From NCBI RefSeq assembly GCF_001669775.1, contig NZ_LXWK01000016.1, forward strand, positions 310,001 through 374,000: 64,000 bases of DNA, in the 5' to 3' direction. The position numbers and the translations under genes are program-made. Of the stretch, positions 7,511-14,310 are shown piece by piece (within the stretch, counting starts at the first letter, position 1; each line of letters starts with the position of its first letter). Source of the DNA: Rheinheimera sp. SA_1. Lineage in GTDB: Bacteria > Pseudomonadota > Gammaproteobacteria > Enterobacterales > Alteromonadaceae. The notes beneath the pieces are model-generated. The model had not been told where the DNA came from, did no database searches, and worked only from the letters and a program-made list of their open reading frames with translations.

Positions 7511-8550
7511 GGGGCTGAGTCCTGCAGTTGAGTTGTCGCAGGCTGAGCCGCTGCCGCAAGTGGCTGAATATTCAATCTGGCGCTCATGCCAGGTCGCAAT
7601 AATCCGGTATCAAGTGCATCAAATTTCACCTGCGCATCAACCACCCGGCTTAAGTTTTCCACCGATTTATCGCGCACCGCGACGCCCAGGCTGGTCAGGG
7701 TGCCACTAAAACTGCGCTCCGGCAGCGCATCAATCTGGATTTGCACTTTTTGCCCCAGTTGCAGCCGTTTGACATCAATTTCATCAATTTCCGCTTTGAC
7801 ATACAGTGTATCCATCTGCGATATCTCGGCAATCGGCTGACCGAACTGCACCGTATCACCGACCGAAGATTTCTCGCCCTGATAATCGGTGACATAAATC
7901 ACCATCCCGGCAAACGGCGCTGTGACCCGCATCCGGCTGATTTCGTCGCTGAACTGCTCGACTTCACTGTGAAGCCTGGCGATTTTAGATTGCAGCATTT
8001 CGGCCTGTGCTTGACGTTGCTGCTGATGAAAATCCAACCGGCTTTTGGCCAAATCATATTGATTACTAGCGATGGTAAAGTCGATGCGGGCTTTACGCCG
8101 ATCATTGGCCGAGCGGGAATGATCGGTAATTTCGGCTTTGCGTTGATCCCGTTCAAACTCCATTTTCCGTTCCGCCAGTTCCAGTTTCAACTCTTCAAAC
8201 CGCTGCTCATCCTGTTGCTGCCGGTTGGTCAGTTCCTGACGGGCACTTTGCAGTTCCACCGTTTTGGTTTCCAATTGCTCAGCGATGGTTTGGCTGTCAA
8301 AACCAACCACCACATCACCGGCTTTAAGCAAACTGCTTTCTGGCGCCAACTCTTTAATATTGTATTGCCACAACTGACTGACACTGGGCGGTGATGCTTT
8401 AAACGACGTCGCAGCGACCAGCTCGCCGGTGGCTTTGACAGGTTGTGTCTGGATAACGACTTTCGCCTGGGCCTGCGGTTGTTCACAGCCGTTTAGCAAA
8501 CAAGCGGCCACAACGGCAACGACCAGATGGCGCAAACATAATTCACTCAT
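7507..8550 (-). CDS. HlyD-type periplasmic adaptor, lipoprotein (second of three)
   Basis: A 347-aa membrane-fusion protein with a lipoprotein-type N-terminus (VVAVVAACLLNGC, Cys near residue 22). A first barrel-sandwich half (LKAGDVVVGFDSQTIAEQLE) is followed by a long charged coiled coil (about residues 75-200, rich in E, Q, R and K). The second half is VTAPFAGMVIYVTDYQGEK, then DTLYVKAEIDEIDVKRLQLG and a beta-barrel domain. It overlaps the genes on both sides by four bases. Families with one ABC permease normally use a single adaptor, so this second one is unusual; it may form mixed adaptor rings or carry a separate role. Its Pro/Ala-rich C-terminal tail is short and shows no known domain. 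Confidence 0.85.
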   Translation of the reverse strand: MSELCLRHLVVAVVAACLLNGCEQPQAQAKVVIQTQPVKATGELVAATSFKASPPSVSQLWQYNIKELAPESSLLKAGDVVVGFDSQTIAEQLETKTVELQSARQELTNRQQQDEQRFEELKLELAERKMEFERDQRKAEITDHSRSANDRRKARIDFTIASNQYDLAKSRLDFHQQQRQAQAEMLQSKIARLHSEVEQFSDEISRMRVTAPFAGMVIYVTDYQGEKSSVGDTVQFGQPIAEISQMDTLYVKAEIDEIDVKRLQLGQKVQIQIDALPERSFSGTLTSLGVAVRDKSVENLSRVVDAQVKFDALDTGLLRPGMSARLNIQPLAAAAQPATTQLQDSAP

Positions 8551-9533
8551 AATGCCGCCTCTATCAGCAGACCCATGCCAAGCAATGCATCGTTCACTGG
8601 TAACTGCTGCGTCTTAAATCTGGCTTTAAAATACATGCCGGTGCCCCAACTCTGCCGTTTTTCACCCTGCGGCGCCAGTTCCGTCAGTTGCACAGTAAAG
8701 GGCTGATTTGGCGCAACATCAAAGCGTGCCGTCAGAGTTTTGGCAGCTTTTAACCGGCTGATATCCATTTCGTGGACCCAAGACTCAATAAATAAACCTT
8801 GCTGTTCAACCACTTCTGCGATCAACCAGCCAGGCTGCGCAGTCACACCGGCAAAAAGTTTGGTTCGAAACCAGGGATGTAAACTGTAATTGATTGAGCC
8901 GGTACGCTTGGCATAAATACTCATTTTGCCCAGTTGTAACTCGGCTTCGGCCAGTTCCGCCGTTGTTGCCTGTTGCTGCAATTGTTGTTTTTTTAGAACC
9001 GTCGATTGCGTGATACGGGCAATGGCGAGTGTTTCTGCGGCTTTCTCTGCCAGCGTTCTGGCACGACTTAATTCCAGTTGATACTTTTCATAATCATAGC
9101 GACTGAGGTTTTCAAGCGGCACGGCGGCATCAATACCGGCTTTTTCCAGCAGTAACTGATTCCGTTTTAACTCAAACTCGGCCTCCATTACCAATAACGC
9201 ATTCTCAGAGTCCATCTGTTTATATTGCTCGTTTACTGAGATCAATTGATTTTTAAGCTGTTCGATATTTGCTTTGCTATTGCCGGCATTAAACACTGCA
9301 ACTAAATCACCTTCCTGCACAATTTCCTGTTCCGGTTTTAACCATTGCACCTGGATTTGCCAGCTATCACTGAGTGGCGCCACAATCGACTGACGGTGTT
9401 CAGATTGCAAAGTGCCTGTCAGCATCAGTGGCAGCTCGCTTGCAGATATCGCATTTGTAGTCATCGAACTTGCAGCCACCGGGCTTGCAATCACCGGGCT
9501 TAGCAACATCAGGTAAGTCAGTGCGATCAGCAT
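8547..9533 (-). CDS. HlyD-like periplasmic adaptor (first of three)
   Basis: A 328-aa secreted protein with a signal peptide (MLIALTYLMLLSPVIASPVAA). It is the most divergent of the three adaptors. It retains the arrangement of barrel-sandwich half (KPEQEIVQEGDLVAVFNAGN), a coiled-coil hairpin of about 130 residues, and a second half with GSINYSLHPWFRTKLFAGVT and GWLIAEVVEQQGLFIESWVHE. The C-terminal region is a beta-barrel ending in a short tail. It overlaps the ATPase gene by seven bases and the next adaptor by four, so the whole set should be translated together. The function is inferred from operon context and fold pattern only. Confidence 0.78.
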   Translation of the reverse strand: MLIALTYLMLLSPVIASPVAASSMTTNAISASELPLMLTGTLQSEHRQSIVAPLSDSWQIQVQWLKPEQEIVQEGDLVAVFNAGNSKANIEQLKNQLISVNEQYKQMDSENALLVMEAEFELKRNQLLLEKAGIDAAVPLENLSRYDYEKYQLELSRARTLAEKAAETLAIARITQSTVLKKQQLQQQATTAELAEAELQLGKMSIYAKRTGSINYSLHPWFRTKLFAGVTAQPGWLIAEVVEQQGLFIESWVHEMDISRLKAAKTLTARFDVAPNQPFTVQLTELAPQGEKRQSWGTGMYFKARFKTQQLPVNDALLGMGLLIEAAL

Positions 9534-10201
9534 GATTTGTCCTCAATAATTTTGCCATCGCGCATCCGGATCACCCGTTTGGCATAAGCTGCAATTTCAT
9601 CTTCATGCGTGACCATCACTATGGTATTCCCCTGCTGATGCAAGTCCGTCAGGATCTGCATAATTTCGTCAGAGGTTTTGCTGTCAAGATTACCGGTAGG
9701 CTCGTCCGCAAAAATTACTTTCGGTTTGTTGACCAAGGCCCGGGCAATAGCCACGCGTTGACGCTGACCTCCCGACATTTCATGCGGTTTGTGCTGCATC
9801 CGATGACCAAGCCCTACTTGCTCCAGCAGCGCTCTGGCGCGCGCCAACCCTAGTTCAGTCGGAATTTCGGTATAACGCAGCGGCAATGCGACATTTTCGG
9901 CGGCAGTTAATCTTGGAAGTAAATGAAAAGACTGGAAAATAAAACCGATATGCTGATTACGGATGGCGGATAACTCTTCGTCATTCATCTCACTGATCAG
10001 CTTGCCATTGAGTTGATAACTGCCTTCACTCGGACGGTCGAGGCAACCGAGTAAGTTCATCAAGGTCGATTTACCCGAGCCTGACGTGCCCATGATGGCA
10101 ACAAATTCATTTTCAGCAATGGTCAGATTGATATCGTGCAAGGCAATGACTTCATTTTCGCCCTGTCCAAACACCTTCCTCAGCTGGCGCGCTTCAATCA
10201 T
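9527..10201 (-). CDS. ABC transporter ATPase, MacB/LolD type
   Basis: The 224-aa nucleotide-binding subunit of the export operon. It has Walker A GTSGSGKST, the Q-loop region IGFIFQSFHLLPRLTAAENV, signature SGGQRQRVAIARAL, Walker B VIFADEPTGNLD and the switch His in MVTHEDEIA. The family powers MacB-like permeases from the cytoplasmic face. A longer frame opens at 10231 (MKGINSGTRR...), but its first ten codons run into a dispersed palindromic repeat; the ATG at 10201 (MIEARQLRKVFGQG) matches the family start and has AGGGA eight bases upstream, so I use it. It is the first gene of the five-gene operon. Confidence 0.92.
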   Translation of the reverse strand: MIEARQLRKVFGQGENEVIALHDINLTIAENEFVAIMGTSGSGKSTLMNLLGCLDRPSEGSYQLNGKLISEMNDEELSAIRNQHIGFIFQSFHLLPRLTAAENVALPLRYTEIPTELGLARARALLEQVGLGHRMQHKPHEMSGGQRQRVAIARALVNKPKVIFADEPTGNLDSKTSDEIMQILTDLHQQGNTIVMVTHEDEIAAYAKRVIRMRDGKIIEDKSC

Positions 10202-10219
10202 CCGTCTTGTCCCTGAATT

Positions 10220-10344
10220 TATACCCTTCATCCTTGAAGATTCGGGGTTGTTGTCTTCGCTCGATCGCCCCAGTCACATAGGACAACTATGCTCCTGGGA
10301 TCGCTCTCCCTCGTCTACCCGAATCTTCAATGATTTTGGGTATA
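10220..10344. repeat. Dispersed palindromic element, copy 1 (about 125 bp)
   Basis: The outer arms are TATACCC...TTGAAGATTCGGG on the left (10220-10246) and CCCGAATCTTCAA...GGGTATA on the right (10318-10344), an inverted pair. An inner block (CCAGTCACATAG...ACTATG.TCCTGGG) forms a second stem. A second copy lies at 38395-38547 and a short remnant at 43870. It resembles the MITE/REP-type intergenic palindromes of Alteromonadales and Vibrionaceae. It lies just upstream of the exporter ATPase and creates a false longer N-terminus there. Confidence 0.8.
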
Positions 10345-10510
10345 TTGGTAATAACAGTGGGTATTTGTAACAGAGTTCGGAAAATAATTTCAAATAATCA
10401 TCAATCCGAGTTTGCCATATAAAAGTCGGTAAGTAATATCAGAATTTAGGGTTAGCTGTTGATTATATGTAACGCAGTGTGCACATAAAGGTAAAATATG
10501 TACCGCGTTA

Positions 10511-10620
10511 GCCCGGCGTACTACCGCTGACGCGGCGAGTAGCGCCCTACGGTTCTTATTTAAAACAACAAGTTAAGTAAGTTTTGCGTAGGGCGTACTC
10601 GCCGAAGGCAGTACGCCGCA
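10511..10620. repeat. Inverted pair of REP-like hairpins
   Basis: Two related imperfect hairpins lie at 10511-10551 (GGCGTACT...AGTAGCGCCCTACG) and 10586-10620 (CGTAGGGCGTACT...AGTACGCC), in opposite orientation around a 34-bp AT-rich spacer. The shared CGTAGGGCG/CGCCCTACG heads point at each other, the layout of a REPIN. It lies downstream of the acyltransferase stop. The rest of the gap 10345-10510 is AT-rich and probably holds the export-operon promoter, which I cannot place. Confidence 0.7.
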
Positions 10621-10641
10621 TTCTACCAAATTTATTGACGC

Positions 10642-11802
10642 TTACGTTTTTCTATCGCTAGTCAGCATTCTGGCTAGCCAGCTCCATGACACCAACAAAT
10701 GAAAACTCAGCAGGCTAATGGCCAGCGTGCCCAGGCTCGACAGCAAAAATTTAATGCCGATAGGCCAGGCCAGGTCGGTCAGCGCAAACTGGATAAAAAA
10801 CAGCAGCGGCAAATGTACGATATAGACCCAATAACTGACCTTCGACAGATAGCGCAACAACGAGCTGCTGATATTTAAACTGCGTCTGGCGTACAGCACC
10901 GCCGTTAAGGTCCATAACACCGCGCTGATAGCTTCAAACGCCGTGATGCTCAGTTTCAGCAGACCTTGCGGTTGAGTGTCGGCATTTAAAGCCGGTGGTA
11001 TTAAGTTTTGTGGCAATAAATAGTAATAAAAAGCGTAACTTACTCCACCAACAAGCAAGTAAACATGGCGATCTGGGTCAAATTGTTCAAGCCATTGTGG
11101 GTCGCGATAAAAGCCATAACCTAAAGCAAAAAATAGTCCGTAAAACCACAGCGCCCACAGCGCCGGGAAAATCCATTCTGGCGCCGGGAAAGGTACTGAT
11201 ACCGCATAAAGTGCTGGCACAGCTGCAACAATCATCACCAGTAACAGTAGGTTAGGCTTGATTGAGCACAATGTATTGATCAAGCTATCGCTGAGTAACA
11301 CCCGGCCACACCAGGTGAGCAGGTATAAAAACAGCAAATGATATAAAAACCACAGATGCATGGTACTCAGCGGCAGCTTGGGTGGTTCTGGCAGCGCCAT
11401 CATCGTCTGCACAAAGGTTAAAAAGGGTGGTTTTTGCGTGACATGTGCAAGGGCAAATTGGATCACCCAGGCCATGACCAGCCATAGCAGCGGCAAAAAT
11501 ATCAGCAGTGGTAAAACAATGCGCAGCAGCCGGTTTTTAGCAAAAGCCCAACCGCCCGACTTTTGCAGCATCAACGCACAAAAAACACCGGCTAACAGAA
11601 AAAATACCGGCATCCGAAACAGGTGACTGGCCCAGGCAAAGATGTCAAATAGCGGGTGATTTTTCGGATCGGCACTGGGCCAAAATGAATGTAACATCGG
11701 GCTGTACGCCAGTGCGGCATGAAAAAACAGCCCGGCCAGCATGGCTAGCGCACGCAGGTTATCCAGATAAAACAGACGTGCTGGCACAAGACCATGCTGC
11801 AT
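10642..11802 (-). CDS. Membrane acyltransferase, acyltransferase_3 family (OpgC-like)
   Basis: A 386-aa integral membrane acyltransferase with about ten helices. The N-terminal FYLDNLRALAMLAGLFFHAA holds the conserved R..A......H core, followed by SHLFRMPVFFLLAGVFCALM, RLLRIVLPLLIF and STMHLWFLYHLLFLY, a pattern close to OpgC/MdoC, which adds succinyl groups to periplasmic glucans. E. coli OpgC has nearly the same length (385 aa). The same superfamily also acylates other sugars, so the substrate is inferred. A strong AGGAG precedes the ATG. It starts 38 bases after the ABC permease stop and may belong to the GntR-ABC transcript. A huge cyclic-glucan-synthase-like gene lies about 13 kb away. 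Confidence 0.82.
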   Translation of the reverse strand: MQHGLVPARLFYLDNLRALAMLAGLFFHAALAYSPMLHSFWPSADPKNHPLFDIFAWASHLFRMPVFFLLAGVFCALMLQKSGGWAFAKNRLLRIVLPLLIFLPLLWLVMAWVIQFALAHVTQKPPFLTFVQTMMALPEPPKLPLSTMHLWFLYHLLFLYLLTWCGRVLLSDSLINTLCSIKPNLLLLVMIVAAVPALYAVSVPFPAPEWIFPALWALWFYGLFFALGYGFYRDPQWLEQFDPDRHVYLLVGGVSYAFYYYLLPQNLIPPALNADTQPQGLLKLSITAFEAISAVLWTLTAVLYARRSLNISSSLLRYLSKVSYWVYIVHLPLLFFIQFALTDLAWPIGIKFLLSSLGTLAISLLSFHLLVSWSWLARMLTSDRKT

Positions 11803-11840
11803 AGTCGCGACTCCTCAAATGAAAGGCAAAAATCAGCGGG

Positions 11841-12575
11841 TTATAAAAAACTGGTTTTTCGTTTCTGAAGATAGGCTGTCAGCAATAAAATGCTGATGAT
11901 CATGGCAATTCCAGTCAATAACATGCTGATAGATGTGCTGTTCCAACTGGCTGTTGGCGCTTCCAATGTCTGGTAAATCGCCGGCATTCTTAAGATCCAC
12001 AGAATAAATCCGTTCAGCAGTAAATTGGTGATAATCATCACCGTCACGGTGTACCCTTCGGAATAAGTCAGCAGCGCGGTCGCGAGGTAACTGCAATAGG
12101 ACAGCAGAATAAACACACTGACCAATACCACAATCGGGATCACGCCGTGGTAAATCGGCGTACTGACAATCACCAGCAACATGCCGCCGACCAGTAACAA
12201 CCAGGGCACCAGATACAACGCCAGATTGGAGCATAACTTCGCCAGCGCATAATCTTGGGCGGTAATCGGCAAGCTCATCATAAAAGCTAAGGTTTGATCT
12301 TTTTTCTCGTTGACCACCAGTTCGACCGCGGAGCGCGCGCCGATCACAATCATCAAGGTAATCATTAGTACAGCGCCAATATTAAACATCAGCGGTGTCG
12401 CCATCCCCATCATGCCAATCACCAGCACGCCGCCCGCCATATAAGCTGCCAGCGACTTTTTCATCAGTTGCCAGTCTTTAATGATCAGCAATTTAATCAT
12501 GTGGGTATTACTCAAGGCGCCATTTCGCTGCTTAGCGGGCGCGCTGGTCAGTGTGTTGTTCTGAATAGTTCCCAT
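11841..12575 (-). CDS. ABC-2 type permease paired with a GntR-controlled ATPase
   Basis: A 244-aa membrane protein with six predicted helices: residues of MAGGVLVIGMMGMATPLMFN, VLMITLMIVIGA, NLALYLVPWLLLVGGMLLV, IPIVVLVSVFILLSYCSY, VTVMIITNLLLNGFILWILR and ISMLLTGIAMIISILLLTAY. The loop ELVVNEKKDQTLAFMMSLPI is typical of ABC-2 permeases of the YtrC/DUF-type exporters. An open frame extends to 12698 but overlaps the ATPase gene; the ATG at 12575 (MGTIQNN) has GGAG nine bases upstream and starts 11 bases after the ATPase stop, so I use it. Substrate unknown; YtrABC-type systems often answer to cell-wall antibiotics. Confidence 0.83.
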   Translation of the reverse strand: MGTIQNNTLTSAPAKQRNGALSNTHMIKLLIIKDWQLMKKSLAAYMAGGVLVIGMMGMATPLMFNIGAVLMITLMIVIGARSAVELVVNEKKDQTLAFMMSLPITAQDYALAKLCSNLALYLVPWLLLVGGMLLVIVSTPIYHGVIPIVVLVSVFILLSYCSYLATALLTYSEGYTVTVMIITNLLLNGFILWILRMPAIYQTLEAPTASWNSTSISMLLTGIAMIISILLLTAYLQKRKTSFL

Positions 12576-12586
12576 AAGCTCCACTC

Positions 12587-13474
12587 CTATCTGCTGCGTT
12601 TGACATTGGCGACGAAAATTTCTTCCAGCGACATCCGGTGCTGCTCCAAAACCATAAAACCGGCTTGTTGCAACTCTGCTCCGTACTCGGCAGTACATTG
12701 ATCGGTAATCACTTCCGCCAATTGGCCGTTACGTTTGATGCTGACCGCGCCCGCGAACGTCTCTTTAGCATGCGGCTGGAGCTTGCATCTGAAGCGTCCC
12801 CACCTTTCCAAATAACTTTCTTTATCTTCCAGCGCCAACAACTTACCCCGGTCTAAAAAGGCAATCTGATCGGACAATTTTTCGATATCGTGGGTATTGT
12901 GCGACGAGAACAACACACTACGTTCATCGTCGCGCAAGATGTCAGCCAATTCACTGATCACTTCATCCCGCGCCACCGGATCCAGCCCGGTAGTGGGTTC
13001 GTCTAGTACCAATAGTTTGGGACGCCTGGCAAGTACCAGCAGCAAACAGGCTTTGACCCGCTGGCCATGCGACAAGCCTTTGATTTTCTGATCGCCAATC
13101 AGCTCAAAACGTTTCAGTAACTCCTTGGCGTAGGCTTGATCAAATTGCGGAAAGACACTGTGAATAAAGTCCATATGCCATTGTAAAGTCTGACTTTTGT
13201 ACAACCGCATATCATCCGAAGCAAAGCCGATGTCGTATTTCGCATGCACCTGCTGTGCTGGCAGATCGTAACCCAAAACTTTCACCTCGCCGGCATCCGC
13301 TTTCACCAACCCCATCAACATCCGGATGGTGGTGGATTTACCAGCGCCATTGACCCCAACCAACCCCATCACTTGCCCCTTTGGTAGTGCTAAGTTGAGG
13401 TTTTCCATCGAGAAATGCGGATAGCGGATACTGATATCACGCATTTCAAAAGCAAATTGTTGCATTAGGTTCAT
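12587..13474 (-). CDS. ABC transporter ATPase (YtrB-like)
   Basis: A 295-aa ABC ATPase with Walker A GVNGAGKST, Q-loop region IGFASDDMRLYKSQTL, an unusual but recognised signature LSHGQRVKACLLL, Walker B LLVLDEPTTGLD and switch His SSHNTHDIEKL. The last 70 residues form an extra C-terminal domain (RCKLQPHAKETFAGAVSIKR...). It sits between a GntR-family regulator (18 bases upstream) and the permease (11 bases downstream), the standard order for YtrA/YtrB-like units. The energised transport or stress role is inferred from this arrangement. Confidence 0.9.
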   Translation of the reverse strand: MNLMQQFAFEMRDISIRYPHFSMENLNLALPKGQVMGLVGVNGAGKSTTIRMLMGLVKADAGEVKVLGYDLPAQQVHAKYDIGFASDDMRLYKSQTLQWHMDFIHSVFPQFDQAYAKELLKRFELIGDQKIKGLSHGQRVKACLLLVLARRPKLLVLDEPTTGLDPVARDEVISELADILRDDERSVLFSSHNTHDIEKLSDQIAFLDRGKLLALEDKESYLERWGRFRCKLQPHAKETFAGAVSIKRNGQLAEVITDQCTAEYGAELQQAGFMVLEQHRMSLEEIFVANVKRSR

Positions 13475-13492
13475 CCTTCTTTCGCGACGCGA

Positions 13493-13873
13493 TTAGCGCT
13501 GTTGATTCAGTTGCTGTTGTACTAAGTCCAGAATTTGCGCATCGGTCAGTTGTAGTTGCCTGGCCAAATCCATGGTGAGCCCCAACTGCTGTTTAAATTC
13601 TTGTTCCTTTAGTTGCTGCTGCAAATCCGGGTGTGCCGACACAAAAGATCCGCGGCCGGCCTGAGTCACAATCACCCCCGCCAGTTCCAGCTCGGCATAA
13701 GCGCGTTTGACGGTAATCACACTGACCTGAGTCGATGCTGCCAACTCCCGAATGGACGGCAACGCCATATCCGCCGGCCAATCACCCAGCAATACCTTGC
13801 TGCTGATTTGCTCGACAATTTGTAAATACATCGGTTTCTTGTCCGTCGCCGACAGAAACAAGCCAAAACTCAT
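13493..13873 (-). CDS. GntR-family regulator, YtrA subfamily
   Basis: A 126-aa repressor-type protein. The winged helix-turn-helix spans residues about 10-80: PMYLQIVEQISSKVLLGDWP, then LPSIRELAASTQVSVITVKR, then AYAELELAGVIVTQAGRGSF. After it there is only a short helical tail (LQQQLKEQEFKQQLGLTMDL...), with no effector domain, which defines the YtrA subfamily. The frame stays open to 14044, but the ATG at 13873 (MSFGLFLS) is the natural start because operator repeats lie just before it. It heads the ABC operon and very likely represses it, being released by an unknown signal such as envelope stress. Confidence 0.88.
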   Translation of the reverse strand: MSFGLFLSATDKKPMYLQIVEQISSKVLLGDWPADMALPSIRELAASTQVSVITVKRAYAELELAGVIVTQAGRGSFVSAHPDLQQQLKEQEFKQQLGLTMDLARQLQLTDAQILDLVQQQLNQQR

Positions 13874-13897
13874 AACATATCCTAAAATGATGATGTC

Positions 13898-13940
13898 TGT
13901 GCATATCCGATATACACAGTATATATACAGATATACACAG
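13898..13940. promoter_or_regulatory. YtrA-type operator in front of the GntR gene
   Basis: TGTGCATATC (13898-13907) faces GATATACACA (13909-13918), which match as inverted repeats at nine of ten positions. The palindrome GTATATATAC follows at 13919-13928, and a further GATATACACAG at 13930-13940. YtrA-type regulators bind TGTATA...TATACA-like palindromes, so this is the likely autoregulatory operator and overlaps the probable -10 region. Confidence 0.65.
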
Positions 13941-14234
13941 TCAAGTGGAATATTGCGGCTGTAACGATAACAATAACGACGATGCTGAATGTTATGAAGA
14001 GTGATTGGTGCAACGTTGTGGAATAGCAGCGAGACTTTTACCACACCAATAGTCCTTAAAAGGCATTGAATATCAATTCATAGCTGACATTTACTTTGAA
14101 AAAAAGCCGCCAGTTAATTGCACTAAAGCTCAAAAAAGACCATCAGCTCGAAATAAACATGCCCTGCTAAATTGGTTAACTGCGAAAAAAATACCGCTTA
14201 CTAATTGACCTTTTGTCGATCACGCAATACTTTA

Positions 14235-14263
14235 TGAAAGCGCTTTCTGAAACCGCTTACATG
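14235..14263. promoter_or_regulatory. Tandem LacI-type operators upstream of the GH16 gene
   Basis: GAAAGCGCTTTC at 14236-14247 is a perfect palindrome with the CG core of LacI-family operators. TGAAACCGCTTACA at 14249-14262 is a second, diverged site of the same type (TG.AA.CG.T..CA). They lie about 50-75 bp before the GH16 start. In Alteromonadales, beta-glucan genes are often under a LacI-family regulator, so sugar-responsive control is likely. The rest of the gap 13941-14234 shows no gene. Confidence 0.6.
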
Positions 14264-14310
14264 AGCAAGCGCAACTTATTATAAAAAAACTCAACGACAG
14301 GGTAGCAACA

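Noticed and set aside
7741-8394. 217-codon plus-strand frame opposite the second adaptor
   Set aside because: It is antisense to a well-supported adaptor gene, lacks a ribosome-binding site, and its composition reflects the codon pattern of the opposite strand.
9854-10231. N-terminal extension of the exporter ATPase starting at 10231
   Set aside because: The first ten codons run into the dispersed palindromic repeat and are not part of the ABC family N-terminus; ATG 10201 is better.
12576-12698. Upstream extension of the ABC-2 permease
   Set aside because: It lies wholly in the ATPase gene in another frame; a good ribosome-binding site marks ATG 12575.
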